From Calditrichia bacterium (lineage in GTDB: Bacteria > Calditrichota > Calditrichia > RBG-13-44-9 > J075), in NCBI GenBank assembly GCA_020635015.1, contig JACKAP010000009.1, forward strand, positions 1 through 64,000: a DNA stretch of 64,000 nt. The letters are read 5' to 3'. A program made the position numbers and the translations under genes. The notes below the pieces were generated by a model. It ran no database searches, was not told where the DNA came from, and worked only from the letters and a program-made list of their open reading frames with translations. Below are positions 49,761 through 57,955 of this stretch, piece after piece; within the stretch, counting starts at the first letter, position 1, and each line of letters begins with the position of its first letter.

Positions 49761-50782
49761 TCACCCCGGCAGCACCGCCCGCACATCATTGTTCAGCAAA
49801 CTCTGCAGCAGCCAACGATGCTTCGCCCCGGAGAGAGGAATGCCGGAGACGCTCTCTTTCCCCCGCTTGATGTTGTAGACCTGCACATAGCGGTCGAGGA
49901 TGTAAAGCGCGATATATTTCAGCAGGATTTCCGGATTGTATTGATGAGTGCTGCGATAGCCTTTCAGCAGCGCCTCCAGCGCGCCGTAGGCTTTTTCCCA
50001 GGGGAACCACAAGGCGGTGCGGGTCATGATCACATCGCTGCACACCCGGCTGAGATCATTATATGGCGAGCCGTGACCGACGCTTTCGAAATCGAGGATG
50101 CTCACCTGCTCCCCATGCCCGAAGATATTGCGGAAGGTACAGTTGCCGTGCACGATGGTGTTGGACGTATCGAAGGGCGCGTTTTGCTCGTACCATAATC
50201 CGATCTTGCCGGTCAGCTCATCCGGTTTCTTCACCCGTTCCAGGCGGCGCTGCAGGGTGTTGGGAAGGCCGGATTTAATCTCGCGCAGCGGGAAGTTTTC
50301 GCCCCGCTTATGAAACTGTCCCAGCACCCGCCCGCAATGGTAGAACAGGTGGTTGAGGTCGCCGGCATTGTGGCGCCAGGGCAGCAGGCAGGCACGGTAG
50401 AGCTGGTAGTTGAGCTGCTGGCCGGGAATTTCCGAAGCCAGAATGAACCCGTGATTCACCGAAGCCCGCACCGCAGCGGGATGATGGTATTCGCTCACGT
50501 CGCGGAAATGCTCGCGCATGAACTGGAACCCCAGGATCTCCCCTCAATGCCGGCGCGGTTATCGCTGCAGGCCAGCTTCAGGAACCAGCGGCCCTGCTTG
50601 CTGTTGATCCGGTAGACGGCATTGCGCCCTTTCTGGATCAACTCGAACACCACCCCGTTGAGACGGGTCCTTTTGCCAAATCGCCCCTCGCGGAGCGCTT
50701 CGGTATTTTCATCGATCAGGATACACAGCGTATCCGCCTGGCGCGAGACAGCCAGGCTTTCGTTGAGTGATAGTATTTCCAT
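49761..50782 (-). CDS. APH/choline-kinase-like phosphotransferase (one frameshift)
   Basis: The N-terminal 75 or so codons (from 50782) give FELIQKGRNAVYRINSKQGR and WFLKLACSDNRAGIE, the nucleotide-binding lobe with its Lys. The frame then shifts, and EILGFQFMREHFRDVSEYHH continues in another frame to 49761. One missing G in the minus-strand run GGGG (plus 50540-50543) explains the break. The catalytic loop reads VHGNCTFRNIF, with Asn where most relatives have Asp, and the metal site LDFESVGHG is intact. About 340 aa when joined. It closes the glycan cluster and is flanked by inverted 90-bp repeats. Substrate unknown. Confidence 0.75.
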
Positions 50783-50815
50783 TTGGCCCTGATTATGTTT
50801 TTAAACTACTTTTTT

Positions 50816-51022
50816 AGTCCACGGATTACACGGATTGACACGGAAATAATTGGTAAATGTGCAATACAATCAGCAATTCTACCCCCCTTCCGTCCCCCTT
50901 ACCAAGGGGGGAAACCATCAAGTCTCCCCTTAGTAAGGGGAGATTTAGAGGGGTTGAAAAATAACGGTTATTACGACCAAACTACATATAAATCCGTGTT
51001 AATCCGTGTAATCCGTGGATCA
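50816..51022. repeat. CCACGGAT outer inverted repeat enclosing copy B of the CCCCTCT repeat
   Basis: Outer arms TCCACGGATTACACGGATTG (50817) and TTAATCCGTGTAATCCGTGG (to 51019). Inside, at 50880-50970, lies copy B: TACCCCCCTTCCGTCCCCCT, then ACCAAGGGGGGAAACC and CCCCTTAGTAAGGGGAG, ending GAGGGGTTGAAAAATAACGG. Copy B is the inverted form of 49539-49630. Confidence 0.85.
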
Positions 51023-51030
51023 AGTTTTTT

Positions 51031-52467
51031 CTAATCTTTTACCTCCTCCGGCTGCCGGGTGGAGAAGGGCAGGGAGGCCACGATGGCCATCACCGCCATG
51101 ATCGGCATGTGGTAGCGGGGCTGGCTTTCGTACACCGAGTGGATCACCACCAGGAAGAGGGCCGAATAGAGCAGGGTGGCGCCCAAAGCGCTGCCGGCAA
51201 AATAATCCCGCCAGCGGATCAGCCCCACCAGCACCAACACCCATATTCCCATCCACCAGACGGTAGAGAAGGCGCTCAGCAGTTCATATAACAGCCCTGC
51301 ATTTTTGTCATGGCCCTTCATGCTCCACTTCACCCCGGTATTATCTTCTCCCATAAAGATGCGCAGCTTCTTGGCGGAGAGTTGCAGGAAGTCGCCGGGA
51401 TTTCCCAATATCCACTCCTTGGCCCAGGCGTTGCCGGTTTCATCCCACAGGAGTTCGTCATGGAGATACTGATCGAGATCCCGCTCCCCGCGTTCGGTGT
51501 AGGTGCCGGTGGCATTGGGATTATTGGACCGGTAGAGATTGCTACCCCCGTTGGTGGAGACCGCCACAAATTCGCCGAAGATGCTGTAGTTGCGCATCGA
51601 CCAGGGCAGCACCACCAGCACCATCGCGGCGATCGCGATGGCGGTATGCTGCAGTCCCTTTCCCAGCCGCCCGCGGTTCATCAGGGCATAGAGGAAGAAG
51701 AAGAAGGGAAACACCATCAGGTTGGCGCGCACCAGGGTGCCCAGGCCGGTTAGCACCCCGGCCAGCAGGGCATAGGGCCAGCCGGCCTCCCCGGCGCGGT
51801 GGAAAGCCCAGATGGCGCTGATCATGATCAGCATGAACACATATTCGGTGGCGGATAATCCGGCAAAGGCAAAATAGCAGGGCCAAAACGCCAACAGCGC
51901 GGCGGCGATCACTGCCGGGAGCTCGCCGGCGATCCGGCGGGCCAGGGAAATTACGATCAGGCTGGTGATCACGTAAAAAATAATGTTGCTCACCGCCGGA
52001 ATCCAGGCGTGAGGGCCGAACACCTTCATGATCAATCCCAGCATCACCGGGTATCCCGGGGGGCGGTAGGCGTAGACGGTGTGGCCCTGGAAGACCTCGT
52101 AAAAGCGGCTGGTTTCCATGAATTGCACCGCCAGCTTCCAGTATTTCTCGAAATTGGAGATCTGCACCGGGGGATAGACCGCCACCCAGCCGAAGCGCAG
52201 CAGCACCCCGGCGGCGATGATCCCGCCGGTGACCTTTCCCCCTTGGCGGCTCACCACTGCTTCCCAGCGTGCCAGGGGCAGGGGGATTTTCGCCATCGCC
52301 AGGGCGATGGTAACGGCGGAACCGGCCAGACCCAGCGCGATCGACACCAGCAGGGGCAGGCTTTTGATTTCTCCCGGCGAAAAGAAAAAGACCGTAAATC
52401 CAACCAATATAAAACCCAACAAGGCTGCATAACGCAGCGAAATTCCCAATCTATCGATGATGCTCAT
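51031..52467 (-). CDS. GT39-like membrane glycosyltransferase (ArnT/PMT type)
   Basis: A 478-aa polytopic protein with about ten to twelve helices. YRPPGYPVMLGLIMKVFGPH in the first half, LLAFWPCYFAFAGLSATEYV and the loop NNPNATGTYTERGERDL fit lipid-linked-sugar-dependent transferases of the ArnT/PMT superfamily. It should move a sugar from a polyprenyl carrier to an acceptor on the outer face of the inner membrane. I chose the ATG at 52467 (MSIIDRLGISLR), which overlaps the GtrB gene by 17 bp; the longer alternative starts inside gtrB. With GtrA and GtrB it forms a three-part glycosylation set. Confidence 0.82.
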   Translation of the reverse strand: MSIIDRLGISLRYAALLGFILVGFTVFFFSPGEIKSLPLLVSIALGLAGSAVTIALAMAKIPLPLARWEAVVSRQGGKVTGGIIAAGVLLRFGWVAVYPPVQISNFEKYWKLAVQFMETSRFYEVFQGHTVYAYRPPGYPVMLGLIMKVFGPHAWIPAVSNIIFYVITSLIVISLARRIAGELPAVIAAALLAFWPCYFAFAGLSATEYVFMLIMISAIWAFHRAGEAGWPYALLAGVLTGLGTLVRANLMVFPFFFFLYALMNRGRLGKGLQHTAIAIAAMVLVVLPWSMRNYSIFGEFVAVSTNGGSNLYRSNNPNATGTYTERGERDLDQYLHDELLWDETGNAWAKEWILGNPGDFLQLSAKKLRIFMGEDNTGVKWSMKGHDKNAGLLYELLSAFSTVWWMGIWVLVLVGLIRWRDYFAGSALGATLLYSALFLVVIHSVYESQPRYHMPIMAVMAIVASLPFSTRQPEEVKD

Positions 52468-53470
52468 TCGTTTTTTCTCGTGATTTATGATTTGCTTCTG
52501 CCGATTTCCGGGTGCGCGCAGGAGGGCTGTCGTCATGCTCCAGCACCCTTTCGATGATGAAACGGGGACGGGCTTTGGTTTCGCTGTAGACCTTCCCGAG
52601 ATATTCGCCGATCACCCCGATGGAGAGGATCTGCACCCCTCCGAAGAAAAAGATCGGCAGCACCGTCGAGGCCCAGCCGGGGATGGCGCTGTCCAGCACC
52701 GCCCAGACCAGGAACACCCAGCCGGTGGCCATCAGGGTGGTTAAAAAGATGATGAAGCCCAGGATCGTGATCAGCTTCAGAGGAACAGTAGAAAAAGAAG
52801 TGATCCCGTTCCAGGCGAAGGCGAGCATCTTCTTCAGGGGGTATTTCGATTCCCCGGCAAAGCGCTCGGCGCGGTCGTAATAGACGTTGGCCGTTTTAAA
52901 GCCGAGCAGGGGCACGATCCCGCGCAGGAAGAGGTTGACCTCTTTGTAACCCTTCAGCTCCTCCACCGCTCGTCGGCTCATCAGGCGGTAGTCGGCATGG
53001 TTGTAGACGATGTCCACTCCCATCCAGAGCATCAGCTTGTAGAATCCCTCGGCGGTGAGCTTTTTGAAGCGGGTGTCGGTCTCGCGCTGTTTGCGCACCC
53101 CGTAGACGATGTCGCAGCCCTCGTGGTAACGGTCGACCATCTCTTCGATCACATTGACATCATCCTGCAAATCGGCGTCGATGCTCACCAGGGCGTCGCC
53201 CTTGGCGGTGAAGAGCCCACCCAACAGGGCATGCTGATGCCCCTGGTTGCGGGAGAGGTTGATGCCGCCGATCAGCTTGCTGGCGGCGCTCTGTGCCTCG
53301 ATGATCTCCCAGGTGCGGTCCTTGCTGCCGTCATTGACAAAATAGACCATGCTGTCCGGGGAGATCTTGCCTTTTTCGATCATCCGGTTGAGCAGTTCGA
53401 TCAGGCGCTTGGCGGTTTCCGCCAGCACTGCCTCTTCGTTATAACAAGGCACTACGATTCCCAATCGCAT
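52451..53470 (-). CDS. gtrB: GtrB-like polyprenyl-phosphate glycosyltransferase
   Basis: A 339-aa GT2 enzyme. RLGIVVPCYNEEAVL and YFVNDGSKDRTWEII are the GT-A nucleotide site, SIDADLQDD the metal-binding DxD, YNHADYRLMSRRAV the acceptor region. Two C-terminal helices (ITILGFIIFLTTLMATGWVF; VLPIFFFGGVQILSIGVIGE) anchor it. It should charge undecaprenyl phosphate with a sugar, which GtrA flips and the GT39-like enzyme uses. The 3' tail is charged. It lies 43 bp after gtrA and overlaps the next gene. Confidence 0.9.
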   Translation of the reverse strand: MRLGIVVPCYNEEAVLAETAKRLIELLNRMIEKGKISPDSMVYFVNDGSKDRTWEIIEAQSAASKLIGGINLSRNQGHQHALLGGLFTAKGDALVSIDADLQDDVNVIEEMVDRYHEGCDIVYGVRKQRETDTRFKKLTAEGFYKLMLWMGVDIVYNHADYRLMSRRAVEELKGYKEVNLFLRGIVPLLGFKTANVYYDRAERFAGESKYPLKKMLAFAWNGITSFSTVPLKLITILGFIIFLTTLMATGWVFLVWAVLDSAIPGWASTVLPIFFFGGVQILSIGVIGEYLGKVYSETKARPRFIIERVLEHDDSPPARTRKSAEANHKSREKTNEHHR

Positions 53471-53513
53471 GAAAACCTCCTTTCATCCGCCGGACGGATG
53501 CTGCGATTTTTGA

Positions 53514-53930
53514 TTAGGTCAGTTGTTTTTTTTCCCGAAAGGTCCACAGGCGATTTCCGGCAAAGTTCCAGATCGTGACCAGGCCGGTGGCCCCCACCTG
53601 GGCGATCAGATAATTTAATCCCAGGCTTTCGGTGGCGATCTTCACGATAGAGGAGTTGAGAAATAACCCGATCCCGGCAATGGTAAAGAACTTCACGATC
53701 GCTTCCCGGTGCCGCTTCTGGCTCCGGAAGGTGTAAAGATAGTTGAGATAATAATTCAGGAATGTGCTTAAAAAATACCCGATCCCGGTGGCGATGTACG
53801 GGCGGATGCCGGCCAGTTCCACCAGGCCGATGTAGATGGCGTAATGAAACAGGGTCGCCACCCCGCCCACCCCCAGGAAGGAGACGAACTGACGAATCAG
53901 ATCACGATGTTTGGTTAGCTGGTTTTTCAT
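53514..53930 (-). CDS. gtrA: GtrA-like flippase
   Basis: A 138-aa protein with four helices: FVSFLGVGGVATLFHYAIYI, IRPYIATGIGYFLSTFLNYY, KFFTIAGIGLFLNSSIVKIA and LIAQVGATGLVTIWNFAGNR, ending with the typical LWTFREK. GtrA proteins are thought to flip polyprenyl-phosphate sugars. It is directly followed by gtrB and the GT39-like transferase on the same strand, the usual order. Confidence 0.93.
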   Translation of the reverse strand: MKNQLTKHRDLIRQFVSFLGVGGVATLFHYAIYIGLVELAGIRPYIATGIGYFLSTFLNYYLNYLYTFRSQKRHREAIVKFFTIAGIGLFLNSSIVKIATESLGLNYLIAQVGATGLVTIWNFAGNRLWTFREKKQLT

Positions 53931-54025
53931 TTTGGCAAAATCCGATGTAACATTTCTCTTTGATAGCTGCGGCTTTCTGGGTTTTGAATAATGAATCGGG
54001 TCATTGAACCGGAAGCAACTTTTTA

Positions 54026-54097
54026 CATCCCCCCTGTCCCCCCTTCGAAGGGGGGAATTCTACGGTTCCCCCCTTCGAAGGGGGGACAGGGGGGATG
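54026..54097. repeat. Perfect 32-bp inverted repeat with nested hairpins
   Basis: Arms 54026-54057 and 54066-54097 are exact complements around TTCTACGG. Each arm contains its own hairpin CCCCCCTTCGAAGGGGGG. It resembles the CCCCTTACTAAGGGG elements at 49539 and 50880 in design but uses TTCGAA at the hairpin centre. Confidence 0.88.
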
Positions 54098-54316
54098 TCG
54101 TCCTTGCCAGATTGTTTAACCGGTTTTAACAACGGCACGGCGACAGAAGAAACGGCTCTAAAAATTTTGATTCTAACGGTTCATCAACCTATCCACTATC
54201 CTCCCATATACTCATCCACCTGCCCCCAAATTACCCATTTCCCCTGGATTAGACTTGACTCGCCTCACGATCCTCACATCTTTATTCAGAAAAGTATGGG
54301 TTTAAACGATTTAGGT

Positions 54317-54363
54317 TGTGTTGACATTTAACCCGAATAGATTGAATCGTAAATGTCAACACA
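54317..54363. repeat. 14-bp inverted repeat TGTGTTGACATTTA
   Basis: TGTGTTGACATTTA (54317-54330) and TAAATGTCAACACA (54350-54363) are exact complements around a 19-bp centre. There is no T-run. It could be a small mobile-element remnant or a protein-binding site. Confidence 0.7.
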
Positions 54364-54431
54364 CCTTGAGCCCCGTTTATTTAGAGCCGGCGGGCGGGAT
54401 GTTTTTCTCAGGGGAATTTGAATTAATTGGG

Positions 54432-54558
54432 GAACGAGTTCTCGTTCGACGCTCCGCGTCGAATGATGTTGGTGACGCTCTGCGTCACCCCCCAAAAGTT
54501 ACGTCCGTGCGCTCTCGACGCGGAGCGTCGATCAGCCGGGCGCCACGCTGAGCGTGGC
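54432..54558. repeat. Hairpin array family C (GACGCTCNGCGTC)
   Basis: Hairpins in a row: GAACGAGTTCTCGTTC (54432-54447), TTCGACGCTCCGCGTCGAA (54445-54463), GGTGACGCTCTGCGTCACC (54471-54489), TCGACGCGGAGCGTCGA (54515-54531, reverse orientation) and GCCACGCTGAGCGTGGC (54542-54558). The inner core ACGC-NNN-GCGT is constant while outer stem pairs change together. It ends 20 bp before the stop codon of the amidotransferase gene. Confidence 0.85.
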
Positions 54559-54577
54559 ACCAGATCTTTTTACCCAT

Positions 54578-56457
54578 TCACCCTTTATTAAAATAATGAT
54601 CATACCAGATCTGAAAGGTAATCAGCGCCAGCAGGTTGTCGGTGTAATCTTCCTTCATCTGGAAGTGATCCTCCATCGCCTTGCCCACCACCGCCGGGTT
54701 GAAGATGCCCTGTTTGCGCAGGTAGGACTCGCCGAGCAGGTCGTGGGTCATCTCGCGCAGCTCATTGCGGATCCACACCCCCACCGGCGCGCCGAAGCCT
54801 TTCTTCTTCTGCTGGAAGACATAGGGCGGGAAGCGCTTCTCAAAAACCTTCTTCTGGATATAGCGCAGCTTAAATCCTTTGATCTTCAGATCGGAGGGGA
54901 TTCGCGCCGCATATTCCACCATGCGGTGATCCAGGAAAGGCACCCGTCCTTCCAGAGAGACCGCCATGGTCATTTTGTCGGTGAGCATCAAGAGCTGCTC
55001 CGGCAGGGAGGTCTTGAGATCGAAGTACATGATCTTGTCGAGCACATCCGGGGAGTCGCATTCGTCGAAATACTGCTGGTAGAAATCCGGCACATTGCGG
55101 CTGTTCAGCGCCAGTTGCTCGCGGAAATCATCCTTGAACACCGAGGTGTATTCGCCGTACTGCTGCTGCAGCGCCATGCCGGTGGTGTTGAAATAGGCCT
55201 TGGCCAGACGGAAGTAGTTGAGCATGCTGCTGTTGCGGTCGACCGGCACGCTGTTGAGCACGTTGCGCACCACATGCTTGCGGAACCACAGGGCATCAGG
55301 CGCACATATTTGTTCATCTGCACATTGAGATAGCGGCGGTAGCCCCCGAACAGCTCATCGCCTCCCACGCCGGAGAGGATCACCGTGACGGATTCCCGGG
55401 CCAGCTTGGAGACCAGGTAGGTGACCAGGAAGGAAGAGTCGGCCAGGGGCTCGTCGAGCCCGGCGATCAGTTTGGGGAAGAGATCGACCACGTCCGGCAC
55501 CACCAGGATCTCGTGGTGGTCGGTTTTGTAATCGCCGGCAAAGCGCCGCGCCGCTTCCAGCTCGTTGTAGGCGTCAAACCCTTTCCCAAAACCGATGCAG
55601 TAAGTGCTGATCTTCTCCGTGCCCAGCTCGCTCATCAGGTGCACGATCCCGCTGGAATCCATCCCTCCGCTCAGGAAGGAGCCCAGCGGCACGTCGGCCA
55701 CCAGGCGGTATTTGACCGCGCTTTTGAGGGTTTCGTAGAGGCCGTCGGCGATCTCATCTTCACTGCCGGTGAACTTGTTCTGGTAAGAAACCTTCCAATA
55801 ACGCTTCAACTCCACATCCCGGCCTTTCAGGCGCAGGAAGTGGGCCGGGGGGATCTTGTGAATGTTCTTGAACACGGTATAAGGCGCCGGGGTAAATCCG
55901 TATTTCAGAAAGGCGGAGACGCCCTCCATATCCAGTTCGCGGCGAATGCCGGGCAGGGCCAGGATCGATTTGATCTCCGAGGCGAAGACGATCTTTTCCG
56001 CATCACGGTAATAATAGAGCGGTTTGATCCCGATGCGGTCGCGCGCTACCAGCAGGGCCTGCTGATCTTCATCCCAGATAGCAAAGCCGAACATGCCGTT
56101 GAGCTTCTCGAAACAGTCCAGCCCGTATTCCTGGTAGAGATGCAGCACCACTTCCGTGTCGGTTTTGGTGGAAAACTGGTGCCCCTTCTGCAGCAGTGTC
56201 GGACGGTGGTCGACAAAATTGTAGACCTCGCCGTTGAACATGATTACCTGGCGTTTGTCCGGGGTGAAGATCGGTTGATGCCCGCCCCCCAGGTCGATGA
56301 TGCTCAGGCGGCGCATCCCCAAACCGACGTGCTTCTGCACGAAAAAGCCTTCGTCATTGGGCCCGCGATGGGCCATGGCGTCGGTCATCAACCTCAGATC
56401 GCCTTCCTGCACCGATTTATCTTTATCGAAATAATATATGCCGACAATACCGCACAT
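54578..56457 (-). CDS. asnB: Asparagine-synthase-type glutamine amidotransferase (one frameshift)
   Basis: The N-terminal class II amidotransferase domain starts MCGIVGIYYF with Cys2 as nucleophile, then AMAHRGPNDEG and FNGEVYNF. The synthetase domain has the PP-loop SGGMDSSGIVHL near residue 265 and ILSGVGGDELFGGYRRYL. Near residue 388 the frame breaks after MNKYVRLMP; WFRKHVVRNVLNSVPVDRNS continues in another frame to 54578. One missing C in the minus-strand CCC run (plus 55291-55293) explains it, giving about 626 aa, the family's usual length. In a glycan cluster with a GDP-mannose dehydrogenase, it may amidate a uronic acid rather than make asparagine; this is inference. Confidence 0.83.
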
Positions 56458-56489
56458 GGGTGTTTGTACTCCTTAATACATCCTGTTAA

Positions 56490-56745
56490 AATGTTTTTGC
56501 CACAGAGACACAGAGATCACTGAGGTATGACAAGTATTCTTGATCCGTTTTCAGGTATCGTCATTGCGAGCTGCGTTTTTTGCAGCGCGGCAATCTCTTG
56601 CAAGTCGCTTCCAACATAACTGCAGTTGGTTACGTAGAGCCCGAGATTGCTTCGGCACAAAACACCTCGCAATGACTGCTCAAATTACTTTTTGCTAAAA
56701 ACTACCCTGTTCTCTGTGTTCTCTGTGCCTCCGTGGCTAATTACA
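56490..56745. repeat. CCACAGAG inverted repeat with the 117-bp element nested inside
   Basis: Outer arms TTTTTGCCACAGAGACACAG (56494) and TCTGTGCCTCCGTGGCTAAT (to 56742) surround the second copy of the 117-bp GTCATTGCGAG element. This is the only content of the 322-bp gap between the amidotransferase and GT2 genes. Confidence 0.82.
56560..56676. repeat. 117-bp palindromic element, copy 2
   Basis: Starts GTCATTGCGAG and ends CTCGCAATGAC, aligns end to end with 35192-35308 without gaps. The inner stem GCTGC...GCAGC differs from copy 1 (GCCGC...GCGGC) by a base-pair exchange that keeps pairing. Confidence 0.88.
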
Positions 56746-56779
56746 TATCGTTTGATCTGCAATCATAGCCGACTTATGC

Positions 56780-57955
56780 TCACGAGTCCCGCACATGGTT
56801 CCACACCGCATGTCTCACCCCGCGGGTTTCGTCCCAGATGCCCAGCAGCGCCGCGTAGTTGACCAGGAAGAAATAATAGGGCAGGTAGACCAGCTTCGGG
56901 ATCGGGCGGTTCTTTCCGTCGAGGGAGGCGCCGTAGAGGGCCAGCCCCACGGTGAGGAGCATACCCGCCAGGGTCACCGCGTAAAACGGGTGCCCGCTGA
57001 GCGCCACCACCAGGATGTTGGCGACGAACATGGCGATCAGGATCACCATGCTGAACCAGCGCAGCACCTTGTGGGAAAAGAGCTCGAACAGGAAGCGGAA
57101 CTGGCGGATGGGATTGAACCAGCCGAGATAGCGCTTCACCGCCCGCCAGCTGCGGTTGACAATGCGGCGCTTGCGGCGGAACTCCTTGCCGAAGGCCTCG
57201 GCGGCGTCCTCGTAGCAGATCGCCTGGGGATTGAAGATGCCCCGGTAGCCCTTGGCCACGATCTGCAGCGGATTGACGAAATCGTTGATATCGTCATCTT
57301 TCAGGGTCCAGAAAAGATTGCGGCGGATGGCGTAGATCGCGCCGTCGCCGCCCACCACCGAATAGAATTTCGATTCCATCTCTTTCAGGAACAGCTCGAA
57401 GCGCCAGTAGAGCCCTTCGCTCTCGGTGGCTTCGTTATCGCCGCCGTCATTGTAGAGGGCGGCGCCCATCACGTAACCGATCTCCGGATTGACGAAGTAT
57501 TTCACCAATTCGTAGATGGCATCGCGTTTGTACATGGCGTTGGCGTCGGAGAAGACGATCGCCTCGCCCCGGGCGGCCTGCACCCCGTGGTTGAGCCCGG
57601 CGGATTTGCCCCGGCGCTCTTCCTGGCGCACCAGGCGGATGCGGGAATCCTTCTCCGACCAGGCGCGCACGATCTCGTCGGTGCGGTCGTCGCTGGCGTC
57701 AGAAATGACGATAATCTCCAGCTTATCCGCCGGGTAGTCCAGCGCCAGGGTGTTCTCCAGCTTTTCGCCGATCACCTGTTCCTCGTTGAACGCCGAGATG
57801 ATGAAGCTGACTGCCGGCCAGTCCTCCCGGCTCTCCGCCAGCTTGCCGTTGGCGCTGAAAAACCGCGCCAGCAGCTTCAGAATCAGCGGATAGATCAGGT
57901 ACGGATAGACCAGCAGGAAGAGGCAGATCCAGAAGATGTAAGTGGCGATCGTCAT
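56780..57955 (-). CDS. Membrane-bound family 2 glycosyltransferase
   Basis: A 391-aa processive-type GT2. The first helix (IATYIFWICLFLLVYPYLIY) precedes the GT-A domain: AVSFIISAFNEEQVIGEKLE, IIVISDASDDRTDEIV, FSDANAMY as the DxD-like motif, and VVGGDGAIYAIRRNLFW plus RRKRRIVNRSWRAVKRY in place of the (Q/R)xxRW motif. Three C-terminal helices follow. It should polymerise or transfer a sugar at the inner membrane; with the AlgD-like gene directly upstream, GDP-mannuronate is one candidate donor. I chose ATG 57955, which overlaps the dehydrogenase stop (TAATG). Confidence 0.87.
   Translation of the reverse strand: MTIATYIFWICLFLLVYPYLIYPLILKLLARFFSANGKLAESREDWPAVSFIISAFNEEQVIGEKLENTLALDYPADKLEIIVISDASDDRTDEIVRAWSEKDSRIRLVRQEERRGKSAGLNHGVQAARGEAIVFSDANAMYKRDAIYELVKYFVNPEIGYVMGAALYNDGGDNEATESEGLYWRFELFLKEMESKFYSVVGGDGAIYAIRRNLFWTLKDDDINDFVNPLQIVAKGYRGIFNPQAICYEDAAEAFGKEFRRKRRIVNRSWRAVKRYLGWFNPIRQFRFLFELFSHKVLRWFSMVILIAMFVANILVVALSGHPFYAVTLAGMLLTVGLALYGASLDGKNRPIPKLVYLPYYFFLVNYAALLGIWDETRGVRHAVWNHVRDS

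Larger units (their letters stand above)
53931..54577. other. Long intergenic region with three kinds of palindrome, no gene
   Basis: This 647-bp gap in the glycan cluster contains a perfect 32-bp inverted repeat (54026-54097), an imperfect phrase TCATCAACCTATCCACTATC (54180-54220), a 14-bp inverted repeat (54317-54363) and the hairpin array at 54432-54558. Between them the DNA is AT-richer than the genes. No open frame with coding character is seen. Confidence 0.7.

Noticed and set aside
49539..50970. Composite transposon carrying the APH-like kinase
   Set aside because: The flanking repeats are inverted, but no transposase and no target-site duplication are visible; kept only as a possible invertible cassette.
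54845..54950. Sequence break in the 3' half of the amidotransferase as a separate gene starting near 55273
   Set aside because: The 3' part lacks a start with a ribosome site and continues the family sequence of the 5' part.
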